A stretch of 64,000 bases of DNA from Vanessa cardui (taxonomy: Eukaryota > Arthropoda > Insecta > Lepidoptera > Nymphalidae): the NCBI RefSeq assembly GCF_905220365.1, contig NC_061153.1:4546001-4610000 (forward strand). Reading direction: 5' to 3'. The notes under the pieces were generated by a model, which was not told where the DNA came from, searched no databases, and saw only the letters and a program-made list of their open reading frames with translations. Positions 50,047 through 60,268 of the stretch are shown piece by piece. Every line of letters begins with the position of its first letter. Position 1 is the stretch's first letter. The translations under genes were made by a program, and so were the position numbers.

Positions 50047-50814
50047 TTACACAAGTGAAAGGTTAAATGTTACTATTTTCTGTAGGGCTAACCTAACACT
50101 TGGTTTCGGGGTAATCGAAGCCACTGAGGTCTGTTTCCATACTCCCACCTGCTTAAAGGATGTCAGTTCGGCTGTTACGGCGTTACCTGCAGTGTTGACG
50201 CTGCCAGCCACCTCCGAAATAGCGTTGACTTCAGCCACTGAGACGACACGATGGTGCTTACCGTCAGGACCGACCACAACAACACAGCCGTCTTTCGTCC
50301 AGCTGCGCGATACCCCGAACCGTTTACGTGCCGCAATAAATGCTTCGTGCCGGCCCTTCGTCAGAAATTCGGATAATGTAATACCGCTGCCCTTTAATTT
50401 GGATTTGCCGTACCATATCTTGTTGCGGAGCGCCAGATCAAAGAATTTAACGAAGATGGCACGATGCTTGTCACTATTATTTGAACGACCCAAGCGATGG
50501 CACTTCTTAATATTGCTGACTGTGACTTCTGACAAGGATAGCCGCTCATTTAATATCTTGCACACAATCTCAGCTGGATCTTCATTGTTGACCTGGGGCA
50601 CACCGTGAACAAGTAGAATGTTTCTTCTGGATCGAACTTCCATGTCCTCTTGCTGCATGGAGAAATTCTGAAGCTGCACCTGCAAGTTCTCCAGTGCCGT
50701 CATTACAAAAGTTCTGAATGCACTAAATTGCGCATTTATATTAGATGACGGACTAGCTGCAGGAATGGATGCCCGAACTTCCCTCTGGAACTCATTCATT
50801 TGGGTTGTGAACAT
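50047..50814 (-). CDS. LINE-5 ORF1: coiled coil, RRM-like and C-terminal domain, 255 aa
   Basis: Uninterrupted frame from ATG 50814. Open codons upstream (SIIDQLQKSIEQLAT) continue a helical, coiled-coil-like start. The middle (ENLQVQLQNFSMQQEDME) is helical. The RRM-like domain shows RRNILLVHGVPQ, IKKCHRLGRSNNSD and HRAIFVKF. The C-terminal domain shows GSGITLSEFLTKGRHEAFIA and SRSWTKDGCVVVVGPDGK. It aligns along its length with LINE-6 ORF1 and is intact. Expected role: RNA binding and chaperone for the LINE ribonucleoprotein. This is the only complete ORF1 of the HINAQS family in the window. Confidence 0.85.
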   Translation of the reverse strand: MFTTQMNEFQREVRASIPAASPSSNINAQFSAFRTFVMTALENLQVQLQNFSMQQEDMEVRSRRNILLVHGVPQVNNEDPAEIVCKILNERLSLSEVTVSNIKKCHRLGRSNNSDKHRAIFVKFFDLALRNKIWYGKSKLKGSGITLSEFLTKGRHEAFIAARKRFGVSRSWTKDGCVVVVGPDGKHHRVVSVAEVNAISEVAGSVNTAGNAVTAELTSFKQVGVWKQTSVASITPKPSVRLALQKIVTFNLSLV

Positions 50815-50900
50815 GGTAGCTAGCTGCTCAATTGATTTCTGGAGCTGATCTATTATACTCGTTGCAAAATTTAGTGGTAGTGATGTGGCAAATTTTTTAG

Positions 50901-51390
50901 GTTTAGTTACTTAGAATAGTGTTAAAACAATTAAATTATTTAAAGTTGAAGCCGGTGGATATTTGAACTCACAGGTACATTTTATTTATTACTAAACTAG
51001 TGAATAAAATATTATTTAAAAACTAAGACTATTTTTTTATGTGTGTACTCTATCGCGCCTACTCACTTCTTACTACAACTTAACTTACATGTTCCTAGAT
51101 AGATTATTGTCGTATAGGGGAGACCGAGGAGGGTTGTGACAATTTTTGCTTTCACTCACATATCTCGGTTATAAATTGACTTACATCTGTGAATTTTACA
51201 TCGGCATGAAGCTTGTTCTATTCTCTATTAGAAGCAAAAATTAACAAAACTAATAAGTCCCGTGTCACAATTCTCCTAGTACCGAGGTAAGTTGTGACAG
51301 TGCTCGAGGTGAGTTGTGACACGTAGTCGTAGAGTAAAAATCAACAAGTAAACTAAACTTAAACTTTTTTTACTTTTTTTTTTCAGGCAT
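50901..51390. repeat. Non-coding stretch with four GTTGTGACA motifs
   Basis: No gene. GAGG followed by GTTGTGACA occurs at about 51124-51141, 51281-51299 and 51304-51320, with an inverted relative (GTGTCACAATTCTCC) near 51262-51276. A T-rich tract ending TTTTTCAG lies at 51380-51387, just before the LINE-7 ORF1 fragment. The origin is not recognised. Confidence 0.5.
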
Positions 51391-52155
51391 ACTATTAAGA
51401 TGTGCCCTACGAAAACAGTGTTTTGTCCAAAGTGTAGTGGGAAACATGATAACTGCCCAACGACAGTGTATAAGTGCATTAACTTGTCTAAAAATCACAT
51501 GGAGATAGATCGTAGCTGCCCGGAATATCGTAGGGAAAAAAAGATACGGGAAATAATGGCCGATTTTAATGTCTCATACCGAAAAGCTATTACAATGTAT
51601 GTTCCGCCGCAACTTAATGCAAAGGAGGCTACGCTCCCAGTGAACCAAATTTATTCTGATCCTCGTGCCCCAACGCCGGCACCTACAAATCATCAATCCC
51701 CGGCAAAATCTACCACAGAAGCTCTGACGTATGCACAAGTTGCATCAACTCGTGTGAGGAAGACAGAAATTACTAATAAAGTAAAGAAAAATAGAAACAC
51801 AAGTGACGCTAAAAAGAAGAACAAAGAAAAAGAAAAAAAAACAAGAACTAGAAGCAAATAGCGATGAAGAAAATATGATGGTTACAGACTCCGAGGAAAG
51901 TGTGTCTTATTATTCTAAAAGGGAAAAGAGTAGGCAAAGAGACTATCAAAAGATATACCGTTTACTCTCTAGTCTAGTTAAAGAATTTATTAATATTTTT
52001 TGTAACAGCAATATTTCAATAAATGATAAAATAGAAAAGATAGCAATATTATGTGTCGAGTGGATTATCTCTTGGATATTACAAAACATCTCAAGTTTTT
52101 CAAGGATTAATATTTAATTATGAACAGTATTAATACTAATATATTGCAATGGAAT
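51391..52155 (+). mobile_element. LINE-7, 5' part: ORF1 C-terminus and first residues of ORF2
   Basis: A Jockey/I-type LINE, different from the HINAQS family. ORF1's C-terminal half ends at 52117, and ORF2 starts at ATG 52120 with MNSINTNILQWN. The next residues of the endonuclease are found at 54193 (NAQSLKSKI), after LINE-8. The AATGGAAT at 52148-52155 is repeated at 54191-54198. Confidence 0.85.
51400..52117 (+). pseudogene. LINE-7 ORF1 C-terminal part (Jockey-type nucleic-acid-binding protein)
   Basis: Two overlapping frames, 51400-51861 and 51803-52117, joined by a slip in an A-rich run near 51840. The first has a degenerate zinc-knuckle tail: FCPKCSGKHDNC, then NHMEIDRSCPEYRREKKI with the helix IREIMADFNVSYRKAI. 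That block is common at the end of Jockey/I-type LINE ORF1s. ALTYAQVAS and a lysine-rich stretch follow. The second frame adds an acidic patch (SDEENMMVTDSEE) and a hydrophobic C-terminus. The N-terminal half is missing. It ends three bases before the ORF2 ATG. Confidence 0.7.
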
Positions 52156-53952
52156 AAACTTTTAAACAGATGCTACGTTAAATATAAAAACCAAACTCAA
52201 GCCAATATCTCAAAGAATCCTAAAGCGTTTTGGAATTTCTTTAAAAACAAAAGAAGCGATGAATCTTCTTTACCTGCATCAATGGCTTTAGACAACATTA
52301 CGGCTAATTCAGGTGTTGAAATTGCTAATTTATTTGCTAACCACTTTTCCTCAGTTTTTACAAACAATAGCCATAATACTATTAGAAATTTTAATCTAAA
52401 CATCCCACACATTGGTTAACTTTACCAATGTGTGGGATGTACCAATTCTAATTAAGGTTTCATGAAAATGCGGTTTAAAGCAATTAAAATCTTTAGATAT
52501 ACATAAAGGTTCCGGCCCAGATAACATTCCTCCTATTTTCATTAAGCGATGTGCTTCGGCAATCGCTTTTCCATTAACGTTAATTTTTAATCAGTCTATA
52601 AATGAGGGTATTTTTGAATGGAAAAAAGCACGAATTGTTCCCGTTTACAAAAAAGGCGATAGATCAATACTTTCTTGTTTTTCCAAGTTATTTGAAAAAT
52701 TAGTATATCCCATAATATCTAACCATGTTGGCCGTTTTCTTACAAGTGCCCAGAACGGTTTCAGGAAAGGTCTCTCTGTCGAAACCAATTTATCAGTATT
52801 TATTTCAGACCTGTCACGTGCTATTGATATGGGACAAGAAATCGATGCAATTTATACTGATTTTAGCAGTGCATTTGATAAAGTCGACCATGTCTTATTG
52901 CTAAACAAACTAAAGCACTATGGAGTAGAGGGATCTTTATTAAAATGGTTTAAATCTTATCTAGACATGCGATCCCAATGTGTTGCTGTCAATGGTTTTG
53001 AATCAAATACGTACTACGCAAAATCTGGGGTACTACAAAGATCACACCTCGGGCCACTATTATTTCTTGTGTTCATGACATCACTAATGAAAAATTGCAT
53101 TGTAAAAGCTCATTATTTGCTGACGATTTAAAAATTTATAGAACTATTAATGACAACAGAGATGTCCTACTGGTTCAAGAAGATCTAAACAGGATATCTG
53201 CCTGGTGTAATGAAAATAATATGACTCTTAATGTTAACAAATGCTTTTTCATAAAATATACTAGAAAGAAAAAACCACTTGTTTCTAGTTACTCTATTTG
53301 TAATAAAATATTACAAGAGGTTACTGAAATAAGGGATTTAGGAGTCATTATTGATAAAAAGTTAACTTTCACATCTCATATCACCAAAATAGTTACGAAA
53401 GCAGCTCGTACTCTTGGGTTCATTAGGCGCAATCCTAAAGGTTTCTCTCAAGCTACAAAAATTATATTATATAATGCATTAGTACGCAGCCATCTGGAAT
53501 TTGCTTGTGTTATTTGGAATCCCACTTTTAATATCCACTCTCAAAGAGTTGAAAGTATACAGCGTGCTTTCACGAGAAGTCTCGCTTTTTCAGCCAGTGG
53601 CATCTCCCATAGGCAGCCATATGATCAGCGATTAACATGGTTTAAGATGATATCTCTGAGGGACAGACGAACAGTCCTCGAATTGTGTTTCTTATATAAA
53701 ATTCTACATAACAGTGTTAAATGTACTAACCTAGTCGAGCGTATATCTTTTTCGGTTCCTAGTAAATATCCAAGAAACAAAATTCGTAATATATTTCATA
53801 TTCCTAAAACAAGAACACAAATGGGAAATCAAGCACCTATCGCAAGGTTATGCATAAATTACAACACCATTAATGAAAATATACCTGGCATTGACATATT
53901 TAATGATTCCTTGAATGCTTTTAAAAGAAAACTTTTCAATCATTTTATTTAA
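52156..53952 (+). pseudogene. LINE-8 reverse transcriptase, broken
   Basis: Pieces: linker (AFWNFFKNKRSDESSLPAS) to 52416, a perfect inverted duplication (52400-52440), RT N-terminal region in shifting frames 52440-52830 (SGPDNIPP, FRKGLSVETNLS), 52829-53131 (YTDFSSAFDKVDHVLL) and 53095-53952. The RT signature is altered: GVLQRSHLGPLLF instead of GVPQGSHLGPLLF. The catalytic block is FADD near 53110. The C-terminus (DLGVIIDKKLTFTSH, RVESIQRAFTRSLAF) is well preserved. Not functional. Confidence 0.85.
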
Positions 53953-54190
53953 ATAATTTTAGCTTGTTAAATTTCTATTTAGGTATTTTTTATTAGGTTT
54001 TAATTTTTCTAATTTTATATTAAATAAATTTAATATATATGTATAATTTTTCCGTGTCGAGTTGTTTGTGAAAGTCATGTACGCTAGTTATTGATGTATA
54101 TATTAAGAACATGATTGTCTACTACTGAAATTATGTAAGTGTGTTAAATATATATATTGTTAGCGTGCTCAAATAAATAAATAATAAATA
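52156..54190 (+). mobile_element. LINE-8: 5'-truncated CR1/Jockey-type LINE inside LINE-7
   Basis: Starts in the endonuclease-RT linker and runs to an AAATAAATAAAT tail ending at 54190. It is flanked by AATGGAAT (52148-52155 and 54191-54198), an 8-bp target-site duplication; the first A bases overlap the tail, so the length is approximate. It interrupts the fifth codon block of LINE-7 ORF2. Confidence 0.88.
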
Positions 54191-55544
54191 AATGGAATGC
54201 ACAAAGCTTGAAATCAAAAATACTCGAGTTGGAACAATTACTGTGTCAGGAAAAAATACATTTTGCTTCATTGTGTGAAACGAGGCTTAGTTCAGTAAAT
54301 ACATTTAAACTTACAAACTATAATATTTACAGGTTGAACCGGGATGACTCTTATAGGGGGTATTGCTATTGTGGCTTATAAATCGGAGCCTCTGTCTATT
54401 AAAAGTGGAAATAAAACCATTGAGATTATTTCTGTTAGGGTATTGAACTGTGAAAGATTATAAAACATAATTTCAGTGTACTGCCCCCCGAGTGCTTGTA
54501 CAACAAACGCAGATTGGGATTTTATATTCTCAATTTCTCATAGAAGGACTATAATACTCGGGGACTTCAATGGACACCACCCAAACTGGTCCAATAAAAC
54601 TGACGTCAGAGGAATGCAAATATTTGACGCACTAATGGACCATGATTTTGTTACGCTTAATGATGGTAGACGCGCATAAAACTTGCAAATGGTGTATTAC
54701 AAAATTCGAGTCCTGACATTTCTATAGTTTCATCGGATATTGCATTGGGGTTCTCCTGGAATGTTACCAATGAATGTCTAGGCAGCGACCACCTCATCAT
54801 AAAATTATCAACATCTTCTAACTATAACCCTATATTTAACAAAAACGGATTTACAAATTAGCAGATTGGGAAAAATATAGGAAATCGATAGAAAATGACC
54901 TAGTACAAATAAGTTTGCCAGTTGAACCCCAAAAAGCTTACGATGTTTTTGTTAACATAATTAATAAAGCAGTAAATTAATGCATTTCATATACTAAGGT
55001 ATGTGTCAACCCCAGTCCTAAATTTGTTACAAAAACATACTGGAAACCGGAACTTTCTAAAGTCGTAGCGGAAAGGAGACAGGCATTATGAGAGTTTCGG
55101 AAAAACCCAATCCTTATTAAATTAGAAGAACTGAAAGCCAAAATATCTGACGTTCAAAGGCTCATTAGAAAAGCGAAGAATAAGGAATGATGGGACTTTT
55201 GATCTTCAATAAATGAGGAAACTTTTGTTAATCAAACGTGGATGCGAATGAGATAGATAAAGGGACACAAATTTGCTAAGCGAATGGTGGGCAAAACTGT
55301 AGCCGAAACGATGTTAAATAACCTCACACCCGATTTTGTTACTCCATGCCACCCTTGCTGTACATTTCGAAACTTAAAATTAGAATCCATCATTTCGACA
55401 CATGAATTAGAAAAATGTTTAAAATCAAGGACACGGCACCAGGATTAGACGATGTCTCATATTCAATGATTTTTAATTTACCTACTATTGGAAAGACTAC
55501 GTTATTAAAAATTTATAATATGTTCTTCAATAGTAATATAATAA
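54191..55544 (+). mobile_element. LINE-7, 3' part: endonuclease and start of RT, cut by LINE-9
   Basis: Continues LINE-7 after LINE-8 in several broken frames and ends near 55544, where LINE-9's tail begins on the opposite strand. Confidence 0.8.
54193..55540 (+). pseudogene. LINE-7 ORF2: endonuclease and RT block 0, heavily decayed
   Basis: In order: NAQSLKSKILELEQLL, FASLCETRLSS, GIAIVAYKSEPL, then 54476-54679 with VYCPPSACTTNADW, IILGDFNGHHPNW and FVTLNDG. After many stops, TAPGLDDVSYSMIF near 55430-55470 marks the start of the RT. GDFNGHH and YCPP are typical Jockey/I-type endonuclease motifs. The catalytic RT is absent because the copy is cut at 55544. Confidence 0.75.
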
Positions 55545-57488
55545 TTATTATTATAAACAGCCTTATTACACACAGAAAATAAACAAAATACAAGAAAAAA
55601 GCTTAAAATCAAAATCACTATAAAAGTATGCAAAGGAAGGAAGGAAGAGATAACATAGTGGGCTAGTGCATTCACAATTTAAAAGTAAATATACATACAT
55701 ACAAAATACGATAGGCAATACAACAGACAGGTGTGAGCATACTTAGCTGCTAGTTGTGAAAGAGTTAGAGGAGGTTTAATTTAGTGACAGGTAATGCAAT
55801 TTAACACGAGTTTTAAATAACTGAAATGTTGGAGACTGACGGACTTGAGTTGGTAGTGCATTCCACAATCTAACCGCCTTTGCCGTGAACGAATTCATGT
55901 AGGAATGGGAGTTACAAGAAGGTAAGCTTAATTTATTATCACTCTGAGGGCGAAGATTAAGGTGAAGAGTAGGGTTAACAAGAAAGGAAAAAACGTTCTC
56001 TCAAATAGGACGGGGAGCAAGGATGAAATAGTGTGGAATAAAGGAGCGAAAGGACGTGTAAGTTGCGGCGATGCTTTACTCGGAGCCATCCGAGCTCAGA
56101 TCGATACTGGGATACATGATCGTATTTTTTGAGTCCAAAAATAAAACGGATGCATGGGTTCTGTAGTCGTTCAAGTTTATGAACCAGGTCCTCCGTTAAA
56201 TCAGGATAATAGGAGTCCGCGTAGTCCAAAATTGGAAGAATAGGTAAGAAGTTTTTCCATCTTTTTAAAGAGTGTATTGTTGAAAAAATTTTGCGACTTA
56301 TTTCAGCTACGTGGGGTCGCCACGAAAGAGATCTATCCATAATGACGCCTAGATTTTTAACAGCGTCGCTGTAAGATAATACCGAGTCGTTGAAAACAAC
56401 ATCCGGTAGGCCAGCGTAGTCAATTTTGGATAGCTGTTTAGTGGTACCTACAATACAAAGCTGCGATTTATTTGCATTGACATACAAACCAAATGACTTA
56501 CTCCAATTGGTAATAATGTTTAGGTTGGTATTTAATTTACCTACCGCTTCAGAAACATTTCACATTTCTGAAGAGGCTGATGGATGGATGGATGGGGTAG
56601 TCAAATAAATTTGTAATTCGTCAGCATAAAGATGAAAAGAAAGAGTGAGGAGTTCAGTAAGACTATTGATAAAAATGGAAAACAGGAATGGAGATAGCAC
56701 ACTACCCTGAGGAACTCCAGCACTGAGACGACAGTACGAAGAAAATCGTTCTCCGCTATGGATACGTTGTTGTCGTCCATACAAATAGGATTGAAACCAG
56801 TCTAAAGCGTCCGTAGATACGTTTATAGATTTTAGAACCGCTAGGAGAATGTCATAGTCAACGATATTGAACGCATTACTAAAATCTAATAACGCTAAGA
56901 TGGTGACATGTTTCTGGTCCATTCCAAAACGGATATCATCAAGAACCTTCGTGAGTGCCGTCACAGTGCTGTGTCCAACTCGAAAGCCAGACTGGAATGA
57001 ACACAAGATGTGATTTTGTGATAGAAATAGGGAAAGTTGAGAATGGACAATACGTTCAAGAATTTTAGACAAGAAGGGAAGGATAGAAATAAGTGACGTA
57101 GGATTCGAGATCTTAGGGATAGGAATAATATGAGCGGTGCGCCAAACATTGAGGAAAGTTTTAGATGAAAGAGAAACTTTAAAAATATGACAGAGTACAT
57201 GCACAATTTCGTTTAAAACCATTGCTACCATTTTACGGCTTATATTATTTATTTATTAGGATTACCGGAGAGAAATTTGGATTATCATTTAGAGTGTTTA
57301 AATCTAAATGGTGAGGAATACTTGTCTTCGATCTGCCAATTCCCAGCGAATTTAAGAAAGTCCACACTTTAGATGCATCCTTATTTTCAACAGACGAGTG
57401 AATGTATCTCCTTTGAGCATCTCTGCACATCTTGTTACATTGATTACGGAGTCGCTTGTATCTATAGAGATTATGCTCGGTTGGTGCA
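55545..57488 (-). mobile_element. LINE-9: HINAQS-family LINE, 5' part replaced by RTE insertion
   Basis: Minus-strand LINE with 3' UTR (55545-55974) and RT pieces up to 57488, where the RTE fragment's 3' end joins. The typical 3' hairpin was not found in its 3' UTR. A deletion near 57232-57260 removes part of the pre-RT region. Confidence 0.85.
55975..57488 (-). pseudogene. LINE-9 ORF2 RT fragment with altered catalytic motif
   Basis: Pieces: 57480-57245 (CNKMCRDAQRRYIHSS, VWTFLNSLGIGRSK), 57231-56560 and 56487-55975. The second holds ISILPFLSKILERIVHSQL, QSGFRVGHSTVTALT, LLDFSNAFNIVDYD, AGVPQGSVLSPFLFS and YADE near 56620. The catalytic YADD is changed to YADE, which should abolish activity. 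A TGGATGGATGGATGG expansion near 56580 disrupts the region just after it. The C-terminus shows NLGVIMDRSLSW and KLERLQNPCIRFIFGLKKYD. Clearly dead. Confidence 0.85.
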
Positions 57489-58045
57489 TCATCATCATCA
57501 TCAGCAGCCCGTACCCGTCCACTGCTGCACATAGGCATCTCCAAGTGCACGCCACTGTGGTCTTTCCCCGGCTACTTGCATCTAGCTCCTGCCTGCCGCC
57601 TTGCGTAAATCGTCACTCCACCGTGCCTGAGGACGTCATACACTACGTTTGCCGAGGCGTGGTCTCCACTCTAGAACGCGTTTTCCCCAACGGTTGTCGG
57701 TTCTGAGACAAATATGACCAGCCCACTGCCACTTCAGCTTACTAATCCGGTGGGTTATGTCGAAGACTTTGGTTCTTTGACGGATCACCTCATTTCTGAT
57801 GCGATCCCTCAGAGAAACGCCGAGCATAGCCCTTTCCATAGCACGCTGAGCGACTTTAAGCTGTTGGACCAGCCTTGTCGTGAGTGTCTACGTTTCGGCT
57901 CCGTATTTCATGACGGGTAGGACGGACTGATTGAAGACTTTCGTCGTAAGGCACTGTGGGATCGACGATATTAAGATTCGACGTAACTTCCCAAACGCTG
58001 CCCAATCCAGCTGAATTCTTCTATTCATCTCGTCCTCAAGGTTGT
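57489..58045 (-). mobile_element. RTE-clade LINE, 5'-truncated 3' fragment
   Basis: The minus strand encodes the conserved RTE C-terminus: RAMLGVSLRDRIRNEVIR, ISKLKWQWAGHI, GKRVLEWRPRLGKRS (57839-57636), followed by decayed sequence. The 3' end is a (GAT)n / TGATGATGATG run at 57488-57502, the usual RTE tail. It is inserted in LINE-9. The open frame 57550-57245 starts inside this tail and reads on into LINE-9, so its first residues are artefact. Confidence 0.85.
57636..57839 (-). pseudogene. RTE ORF2 C-terminal fragment
   Basis: 67 aa open frame matching the last part of RTE-type ORF2, beyond the RT domain. It is followed in other frames by the remainder (CSSGR near 57520 is a remnant of the usual C-terminal tail). 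The RT and endonuclease are missing, so it cannot be active. Confidence 0.8.
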
Positions 58046-58134
58046 TTCTACCTTTTTTTTCACGCGGGGAAAATCTTCATAGATACCTGACTCCCGGGGA
58101 GGGGGGGGGAATGCCGGGTTATGTGAGATTGTAT
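58046..58134. other. Short unassigned G-rich segment
   Basis: Includes CTCCCGGGGAGGGGGGGG and GCCGGGTTATGTGAG, different in composition from both neighbours. The origin is unknown; possibly a fragment of another repeat. Confidence 0.35.
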
Positions 58135-58224
58135 TTATTTATTTATTTAAATACTCTTTATTGCACACCAATATAGACAAAAATAATAGGAACAATTTTA
58201 CAAAAACAAAGAAAAGAAAAATGT

Positions 58225-58272
58225 ACAATAGGCGGCCTTATCGCTAAAACTGCGATCTCTTCCAGGCAACCT
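58225..58272 (-). other. Conserved 3'-UTR hairpin of LINE-10
   Basis: Minus strand GGTTGCCTGGAAGAG, stem ATCGC/GCGAT (58240-58244 with 58252-58256) around loop AGTTTTA, then AAGGCCGCC. The loop differs from LINE-3, but the stem is kept. Confidence 0.75.
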
Positions 58273-58436
58273 TTGGTAGAGGACAGAGAAAGGATGGTAG
58301 GGGTGTACAAATTATTTAATACATAAAAAAAATAGATATAATATATATATATATATATATACACATTATAAGTAATATACATTTACATACTATAGATACT
58401 TACATAATAAATAAAATATTTAATTATAGTATTCCT

Positions 58437-59515
58437 TCATGAAGCAAGATAGTGCTCTTTTATCATTTTTTTAAAAGAAGTAATATTTGGTGCACGTCTT
58501 GCTTCTAGTGGAAGAAAGTTCCAAAGACGAATTGAATGGACTGTAAATGAGTTACTATAAAAAGAAGATGATGATGTATGGGGTGGTATTTTTAAAACAA
58601 AATTCTCTTCAGAACGAAGATTATGGCTATGTGAAGAACTGAGAAATTGAAAACGTTCTTTTAGATATGAAGGAGAAGACGGATTGAACAGAATACAGTA
58701 CAGAAGTTGAAGGATGTGAGTATTCCTGCGAAGCCGGATTGGGAGCCACTTGAGCTTTTTTACGAAATTCAGAAACGTGATCATATTTACGAAGACCAAA
58801 TATGAATCGGATGCAAAGATTTTGGAGACGCTCAAGTTTGTTAAGTTGCTCCTCTTTTAGATAAAGATAACATGCGTCAGCATAATTGAGAATTGGTAGT
58901 AGGAGTGACTGTGCTAACATAATTTTGTTAGGGATGGGTAGAAAGTTGCGTGATCTTCGAAGCCAAAAGGCTGCAAAAATTTTTTTTACTTACCTCACTT
59001 ATCTGTGGTTCCCAAGACAGGTGCTGGTCAAAGGGAATTCCCAAATTCCCAGCTGTAACACTGAATGGTATGTTAACACCATTAAAGTGTACAACCGGGA
59101 GATCCGAAAAAGATATACGAGAAATTAATTTAGAACTACCAATAATCAACACCTGTGTTTTATTTGGGTTTACTCGTAATCCAAATGCAGTAGACCACTT
59201 AGAAATATTTAATAAATCATTATTAACTAAGTGTATAGTTTCATGAAGGTTCGCAATTTTAATTTGTGAATAGATCTGAAGATCATCTGCATACAGGTGA
59301 TAGAGAGAAGATATATGAGAAGTGATGGTTCTTATAAAGACCGAAAACAAGAGGGGAGACAACACGCCACCTTGTGGAACGCCAGCAGTTATAGGAGCCC
59401 ATTCTGAGAAAGAATCTTGAACTCTTATCCGTTGCCGGCGCCCATACAAGTAAGAATGAAACCAGTCAATTACTTTAGGAGATATGTTAAGAGAACACAA
59501 AATAGCAAGAAGAAT
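58437..59515 (-). pseudogene. LINE-10 ORF2, RT and C-terminal region
   Basis: Pieces 59500-58928, 58920-58627 and 58835-58437 in three frames. The RT shows FHSYLYGRRQRI, AGVPQGGVLSPLLFS, catalytic YADD near 59285 and VNPNKTQVLIIGSS. The C-terminal region has KLERLQNLCIRFIFGLRKYD and LWNFLPLEARRA. Frameshifts lie near 58980 and 58770. The RT N-terminal half is missing because of Gypsy-2. Confidence 0.86.
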
Positions 59516-60266
59516 TGTTATGATTGTGGTAGTACAGTAGCAAAAAATAAGTTAGATAAACAATTTCACATCGTATGACTAAGCGTTCATGGCGCAGTGG
59601 TGAGATAGGGTGCTGCGCGAGCGTAAACTCCGAGTTCAAATCCCACGCTATATGTCTTTTGTCATCTTTCTTTAGATTTTTAAAACAAAGATTCTCGTAA
59701 CAAATTAAGTTAGAAATGAGGATTCACGTATGGACATTTGAGAATATCGGACGTGCGATCCATATTCTATTATATAAGGTGGCCCAAGGCGACACTAAAG
59801 TTATACAGTTATTCTCGCTATTAACTGATGATATTGTTGATTTTTATTTTAAGTATAATTTATAAAATGAGTGAAAGTGCGCAAAGGAGGTGAGTTATTT
59901 GTTTATTAAGCATTCAGTTTAATGTTGATTGTTTCGCAAAGTTTTATAAGTATATGCTTTTGTTTGTCGTAGCCTACGGAAACGCCCCTTTAAGAGCTTC
60001 CCAAGTATATAATGATATCCCTGAAGTAGCCGTGGAGTGGTTTTGGCAGAGTTCCGTAATAAGGCAGAATAATTTCATAAGCTGGCCTACTTTAAAAATT
60101 CTCCTGGCGTCCAAAATTAGCATTAATATTAGCATAGTGTCAAGTAGTTATAGTTTATAAATTAGATAATTAGAAATAGTATAGCAACTAAGTGTATTAG
60201 TTACATTAAATAGCATTTATCTTAATATTATAATATTTTTTTTATTTATACGATGAACCCTTAACA
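59516..60266 (+). repeat. Probable 5' LTR of Gypsy-2, 751 bp
   Basis: Starts TGTTATGATTGTGG exactly where LINE-10 coding sequence breaks off, and ends TTAACA two bases before the primer site. Contains TATATAAG at 59771-59778 as a likely promoter and a tRNA-like segment near its start. No second copy is visible, so the LTR call rests on the TG...CA ends, the LINE-10 break point and the adjacent primer site. Confidence 0.65.
59584..59650 (+). other. tRNA-like segment with Pol III box A and box B inside the LTR
   Basis: Box A-like TGGCGCAGTGG (59590-59600) and box B-like GTTCAAATCC (59634-59643) at tRNA-like spacing, with short AGCGT/ACGCT pairing of the ends. The T-arm does not fold, so this is not a functional tRNA. 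It is a tRNA pseudogene or the head of a tRNA-derived SINE that became part of the LTR. Confidence 0.5.
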
Positions 60267-60268
60267 AA

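Larger units (their letters stand above)
48671..50900 (-). mobile_element. LINE-5, 5' half (ORF1, spacer, start of ORF2)
   Basis: ORF1 at 50047-50814, a spacer whose CTGTGCCCGACATCCACC matches LINE-3, and the endonuclease part of ORF2 down to 48678, where LINE-6 begins. About 140 residues of ORF2 are missing between here and 44574. Confidence 0.75.
58135..59515 (-). mobile_element. LINE-10: HINAQS-family LINE, cut at its 5' side by Gypsy-2
   Basis: The 3' end is an (ATTT)n tail near 58135-58150 with AATAAAG. The 3' UTR has the conserved hairpin (58225-58272) and an AT-dinucleotide tract (58341-58362). The coding part runs to 59515, where the Gypsy-2 LTR starts within the motif DILLAIL. The N-terminal remainder is not in this window. 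Confidence 0.87.

Noticed and set aside
57245..57550. A 101-aa protein with an Asp-rich start
   Set aside because: The DDDDD is the RTE (GAT)n tail read through into LINE-9.
59584..59650. Functional tRNA gene
   Set aside because: Box A and B are present, but the T-arm and acceptor do not fold fully, and it lies inside an LTR.
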